NCBI GenBank assembly: GCA_030690705.1
Contig: JAUYGE010000226.1
Span: 1-16,969, forward strand
Source of the DNA: Dehalococcoidia bacterium
GTDB taxonomy: Bacteria; Chloroflexota; Dehalococcoidia; JAENJB01
Reading direction: 5' to 3'
Length of the DNA stretch: 16,969 nucleotides
Shown: positions 15,012-16,969 of the stretch, one piece after another
Layout of the letters: each line of letters begins with the position of its first letter
How positions within the stretch are numbered: position 1 is the stretch's first letter
The notes under the pieces: model-generated
The model's input: the letters and a program-made list of their open reading frames with translations, nothing else
What the model was told of the DNA's origin: nothing
Database searches by the model: none
Made by a program: the position numbers and the translations under genes

Positions 15012-15302
15012 ATGGACACCGTCGATTCTCTGCCCGAGCTATATCCCTACCGGGACGAGGGCTGCGCCCTCTCTCCTTCCTGTCTGCACTGCCCCTTCCC
15101 TTCATGCCTCGATGAGCGGCCGCGGGGGCGGCAGGGCTGGCTTAAGGAGCAACGCAGCCAGGAGATTGCCAGACTTCACTCCCAGGGGAAGAGCACCCGC
15201 GACCTGGCCCGCATCTTTGGTATCAGCCAGCGCACCATCCAGAGAGCCCTGGCCGCCACCCCCTCCCGTCATTGCGAGGAGGCTGTTGCCCATGCCCTTT
15301 GA
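15012..15302 (+). CDS. Small Cys-rich helix-turn-helix protein
   Basis: The 96-residue protein opens with DSLPELYPYRDEGC. A cluster of four cysteines follows at about residues 18-31 (CALSPSCLHCPFPSC), which could bind zinc. Residues about 47-80 form a resolvase/sigma-region-4-like helix-turn-helix (QEIARLHSQGKSTRDLARIF, then GISQRTIQRAL). It probably binds DNA; a small-terminase-like or regulatory role next to the portal gene is possible but unproven. The last dozen residues (RHCEEAVAHAL) are encoded by a half copy of a dispersed repeat (15269-15282), so the native C-terminus may have been replaced. The gene overlaps the portal gene by 11 nt. No ribosome binding site precedes the ATG, in line with a leaderless mRNA. 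Confidence 0.75.
   Translation: MDTVDSLPELYPYRDEGCALSPSCLHCPFPSCLDERPRGRQGWLKEQRSQEIARLHSQGKSTRDLARIFGISQRTIQRALAATPSRHCEEAVAHAL
15269..15282. repeat. Half copy of the GTCATTGCGAG repeat
   Basis: GTCATTGCGAGGAG matches the left end of the elements at 2064, 4195 and 10951, with no matching right end nearby. It encodes the RHCEEA part of the small HTH protein, and its AGGAGG (15277-15282) is the ribosome binding site of the portal gene. Confidence 0.6.
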
Positions 15303-16674
15303 CCCCGCCGTTCTCCCCAGGCTAGACCAGGACCGCATGAGGCGCTACACGGAGCATCTGGACCTCTACAACGGCCTCCAGTGGCCCGGGCCCTCGACCC
15401 GCCGGCAGGAGAGGCGGTTGACGTTCAACTACATCAAGACCGCCATCGATAAGGTCACCAGCTACCTCATGGGCTCTTTGAACTTCGCCGTCGACCCGCT
15501 GGAGGACACCGACCCGGCCAGGGACAAGGCCCGGGCGGCCGAGAAGGCCATCTACCAGGTCTACGAGGCCAACAACCTCTCCGCCCTGGACTTCCAGACC
15601 GAGATAGACGCGGCCATCCTGGGGGACGGCTGCTACAAGGTCACCTGGGACCCGGAAGAGAAGCAGGTCCGCGTCACCGCGCCAGACCCTCAGGGCCTCT
15701 TCGCCTGGTGGCGCGGCGACGACCCGTCACGGATCTGGCGCATCGCCTCCAGGTACACGCTCACCGCCGAGGAGGTGGAGGCCCTCCACCAGGTCAAACC
15801 CACCAGGGACAAGGCCGTGCTCGCCGAGGTGTGGACGCCGGCCACCTTCGAGCTCTTCATCGACAACGCCAGCCAGGGGGAGAAACCCAACCCCTACGGC
15901 TTCATCCCCTTCGTCTTGTTCCCCAACCTCCAGGAGCCCAAGAAGTTCTGGGGCATGTCGGACATACCCCCTATCACCGAGACCCAGAAGGAGCTTAACC
16001 GCGCCCTCTCCCAGCTCTCCCGCATCCTGGAGGTGTCCGGCAACCCTATCGCCGTCCTCGAGAACGTCGAGTCCTCGGAGGACATCGCCGTCCAGCCCAA
16101 CGCCGTCTGGAACATCCCCGAGGGGGCCAAGGCCTACCTGCTGGACCTCCTGCAGGGAGGCGGGGTCAGGCTCCACGTCGATTACATCGACCTCCTCTAC
16201 CGCACCCTCCACGACCTGGCCGAAGCGCCCCGGGCGGCCTTCGGCGGCATCGAGCGCGAGCTCTCCGGGGTCGCCCTGGAGATTGAGCTCCATCCCCTGC
16301 TGCAGAAGGTCAAGAGGAAGAGGACCTTGAGGAGCGCAGCCTACAAGAGGCGAAACGAGATGACCTTAGCCCTGCTAGGCCAGTACACCAGCCAGGAGTT
16401 CGGCCCGGTGTCCCACCGCATCGTCTGGGGCGCAGTACTCCCCCAGGACACCCAGCGCCAGGCCCAGAACGAGCAGCTCCTCGTCCAGACCGGCATCCAC
16501 TCCAGGCAGCTGGCCATGGACAACCTGGGCATCCAGGACCCGGAGAAGGAGTTCGGGAGGTGGATGGAGGAGAGAAAGCGCATCCTGGAGATGAATCAAG
16601 CATTGAGAGCCAGAAGCACCCGCGGAGGCGACCGAGAGAGAGCCGTCGCCCCGGAGGCCGAGGCTGTCGAGTAG
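15292..16674 (+). CDS. Phage portal protein (SPP1 gp6-like)
   Basis: The 460-residue protein resembles the SPP1-type portal family, whose dodecameric ring is the DNA entry port of tailed-phage heads. Seen directly: an N-terminal region RRQERRLTFNYIKTAIDKVTSYLMG, a wing-like segment YKVTWDPEEKQVRVTAPDP, the mid-protein YGFIPFVLFPNLQEPKKFWGMSDI and the long ETQKELNRALSQLSRILEVSG helix, followed by the SGVALEIELHPLLQKVKRKR clip/stem region. The length is typical. The ATG at 15292 is chosen because AGGAGG (15277-15282) lies 9 nt upstream; the frame stays open further upstream but only over the HTH gene. No large terminase gene lies between the HTH gene and this one, unlike the usual phage order, and the next gene looks scaffold-like. 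It could belong to a prophage, a remnant or a gene-transfer-agent-like cluster. Confidence 0.88.
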   Translation: MPFDPAVLPRLDQDRMRRYTEHLDLYNGLQWPGPSTRRQERRLTFNYIKTAIDKVTSYLMGSLNFAVDPLEDTDPARDKARAAEKAIYQVYEANNLSALDFQTEIDAAILGDGCYKVTWDPEEKQVRVTAPDPQGLFAWWRGDDPSRIWRIASRYTLTAEEVEALHQVKPTRDKAVLAEVWTPATFELFIDNASQGEKPNPYGFIPFVLFPNLQEPKKFWGMSDIPPITETQKELNRALSQLSRILEVSGNPIAVLENVESSEDIAVQPNAVWNIPEGAKAYLLDLLQGGGVRLHVDYIDLLYRTLHDLAEAPRAAFGGIERELSGVALEIELHPLLQKVKRKRTLRSAAYKRRNEMTLALLGQYTSQEFGPVSHRIVWGAVLPQDTQRQAQNEQLLVQTGIHSRQLAMDNLGIQDPEKEFGRWMEERKRILEMNQALRARSTRGGDRERAVAPEAEAVE

Positions 16675-16688
16675 ACAGAGTCCCCCCT

Positions 16689-16740
16689 GTCAATCTGAGG
16701 CCATCCCGACGTGTCGGGAGGCCGAAGAATCTCGTCCCAG
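16689..16740. repeat. Half copy of the GTCATTCTGAG repeat
   Basis: GTCAATCTGAGGCCATCCCG and the following bases up to CGAAGAATCTCGTCCCAG match the left half of the element at 9652-9756 with few changes. The complementary right end is absent. It lies between the portal gene and the scaffold-like gene. Confidence 0.75.
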
Positions 16741-16773
16741 GAGGGGGCTACTGCACAGAAAAGGAGGAACCTT

Positions 16774-16969
16774 ATGCCACAGGACAACGGGACCTTTACC
16801 CCGGAGGAGGTCGAGGCCGTCAAGGCCCAGCTCACCGCCGAGCTCCAGACCAGGGACCAGGCCGTCGAGCAGCTCCAGACAGCCCTCGGCCTGGCCAGGG
16901 AGGAGGCCAACGCCGTCAAGGCAGGCCGGCAGCAGGACGCCCTGGCCGGGCAGACGGCTCTGGACGAGG
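16774..16969 (+). CDS. Scaffold-like coiled-coil protein, N-terminal part (runs off the window)
   Basis: An ATG with AGGAGG at 16762-16767 (6-nt spacer) opens a frame that continues to the window edge, giving 65 visible residues. They are rich in Glu, Gln, Ala and Leu (for example EEVEAVKAQLTAELQTRDQA) with heptad-like spacing, so a coiled coil is likely. The place directly after a portal gene and the acidic helical N-terminus fit a phage head scaffolding protein, but the diagnostic C-terminus is not visible. Confidence 0.6.
   Translation, partial: MPQDNGTFTPEEVEAVKAQLTAELQTRDQAVEQLQTALGLAREEANAVKAGRQQDALAGQTALDE

Noticed and set aside
14995..15291. 99-residue N-terminal extension of the portal protein
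   Set aside because: The frame is open only because it overlaps the small HTH gene. No ribosome binding site or family similarity supports it, while AGGAGG precedes the ATG at 15292.

Overview
The window looks like chromosomal DNA from an anaerobic, fairly GC-rich bacterium. The best guess is a Dehalococcoidia-type member of the Chloroflexota. Reasons: an archaeal-style split glutamate synthase rich in Fe-S clusters, an NrpR-family regulator, a small Cys-rich helix-turn-helix protein, and many dispersed inverted repeats of the GTCATTGCGAG type. The taxonomy is inference. No rRNA, tRNA or CRISPR array was seen.

Positions 1-6198, plus strand: the 3' part of one glutamine synthetase, a complete second glutamine synthetase of a different subtype (446 aa) with its own promoter, a glutamine-dependent NAD+ synthetase, a small 4-oxalocrotonate-tautomerase-like protein, then a separately promoted pair made of an SppA-like membrane serine protease and a membrane-anchored DUF4350-like protein whose start overlaps the protease stop. 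Positions 6315-12953, minus strand and convergent with the first block: a six-gene unit transcribed from about 13009. In transcription order it encodes a ferredoxin with four [4Fe-4S] motifs, an FAD/NAD(P) oxidoreductase, a class II glutamine amidotransferase (GltB1 role), an FMN/Fe-S synthase subunit (GltB2), a GXGXG subunit (GltB3) and the NrpR-like regulator. This is a dissected glutamate synthase: glutamine is hydrolysed on one polypeptide, 2-oxoglutarate is reductively aminated on another, and electrons arrive through separate flavin and Fe-S proteins. A consensus-like promoter and a near-perfect 35-bp inverted repeat over the predicted transcription start precede it, which suggests that the NrpR-like protein closes a feedback loop on its own operon.

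Positions 13232-14737, minus strand: an exported protein with a signal peptide, four IPT/TIG-like domains, a fibronectin-III-like domain and a C-terminal membrane anchor, with a strong promoter and a leader of about 140 nt. Positions 15012-16969, plus strand: a small helix-turn-helix gene predicted to be leaderless, a phage portal protein and the start of a coiled-coil, scaffold-like protein, so the right edge enters phage-derived DNA.

Together, glutamine synthetases, glutamate synthase, glutamine-dependent NAD+ synthetase and a nitrogen regulator make most of this window a nitrogen-assimilation island. It is heavily seeded with short palindromic repeats. Three of these fill the three wide gaps inside the glutamate synthase operon, and one supplies both the C-terminus of the small helix-turn-helix protein and the ribosome binding site of the portal gene.
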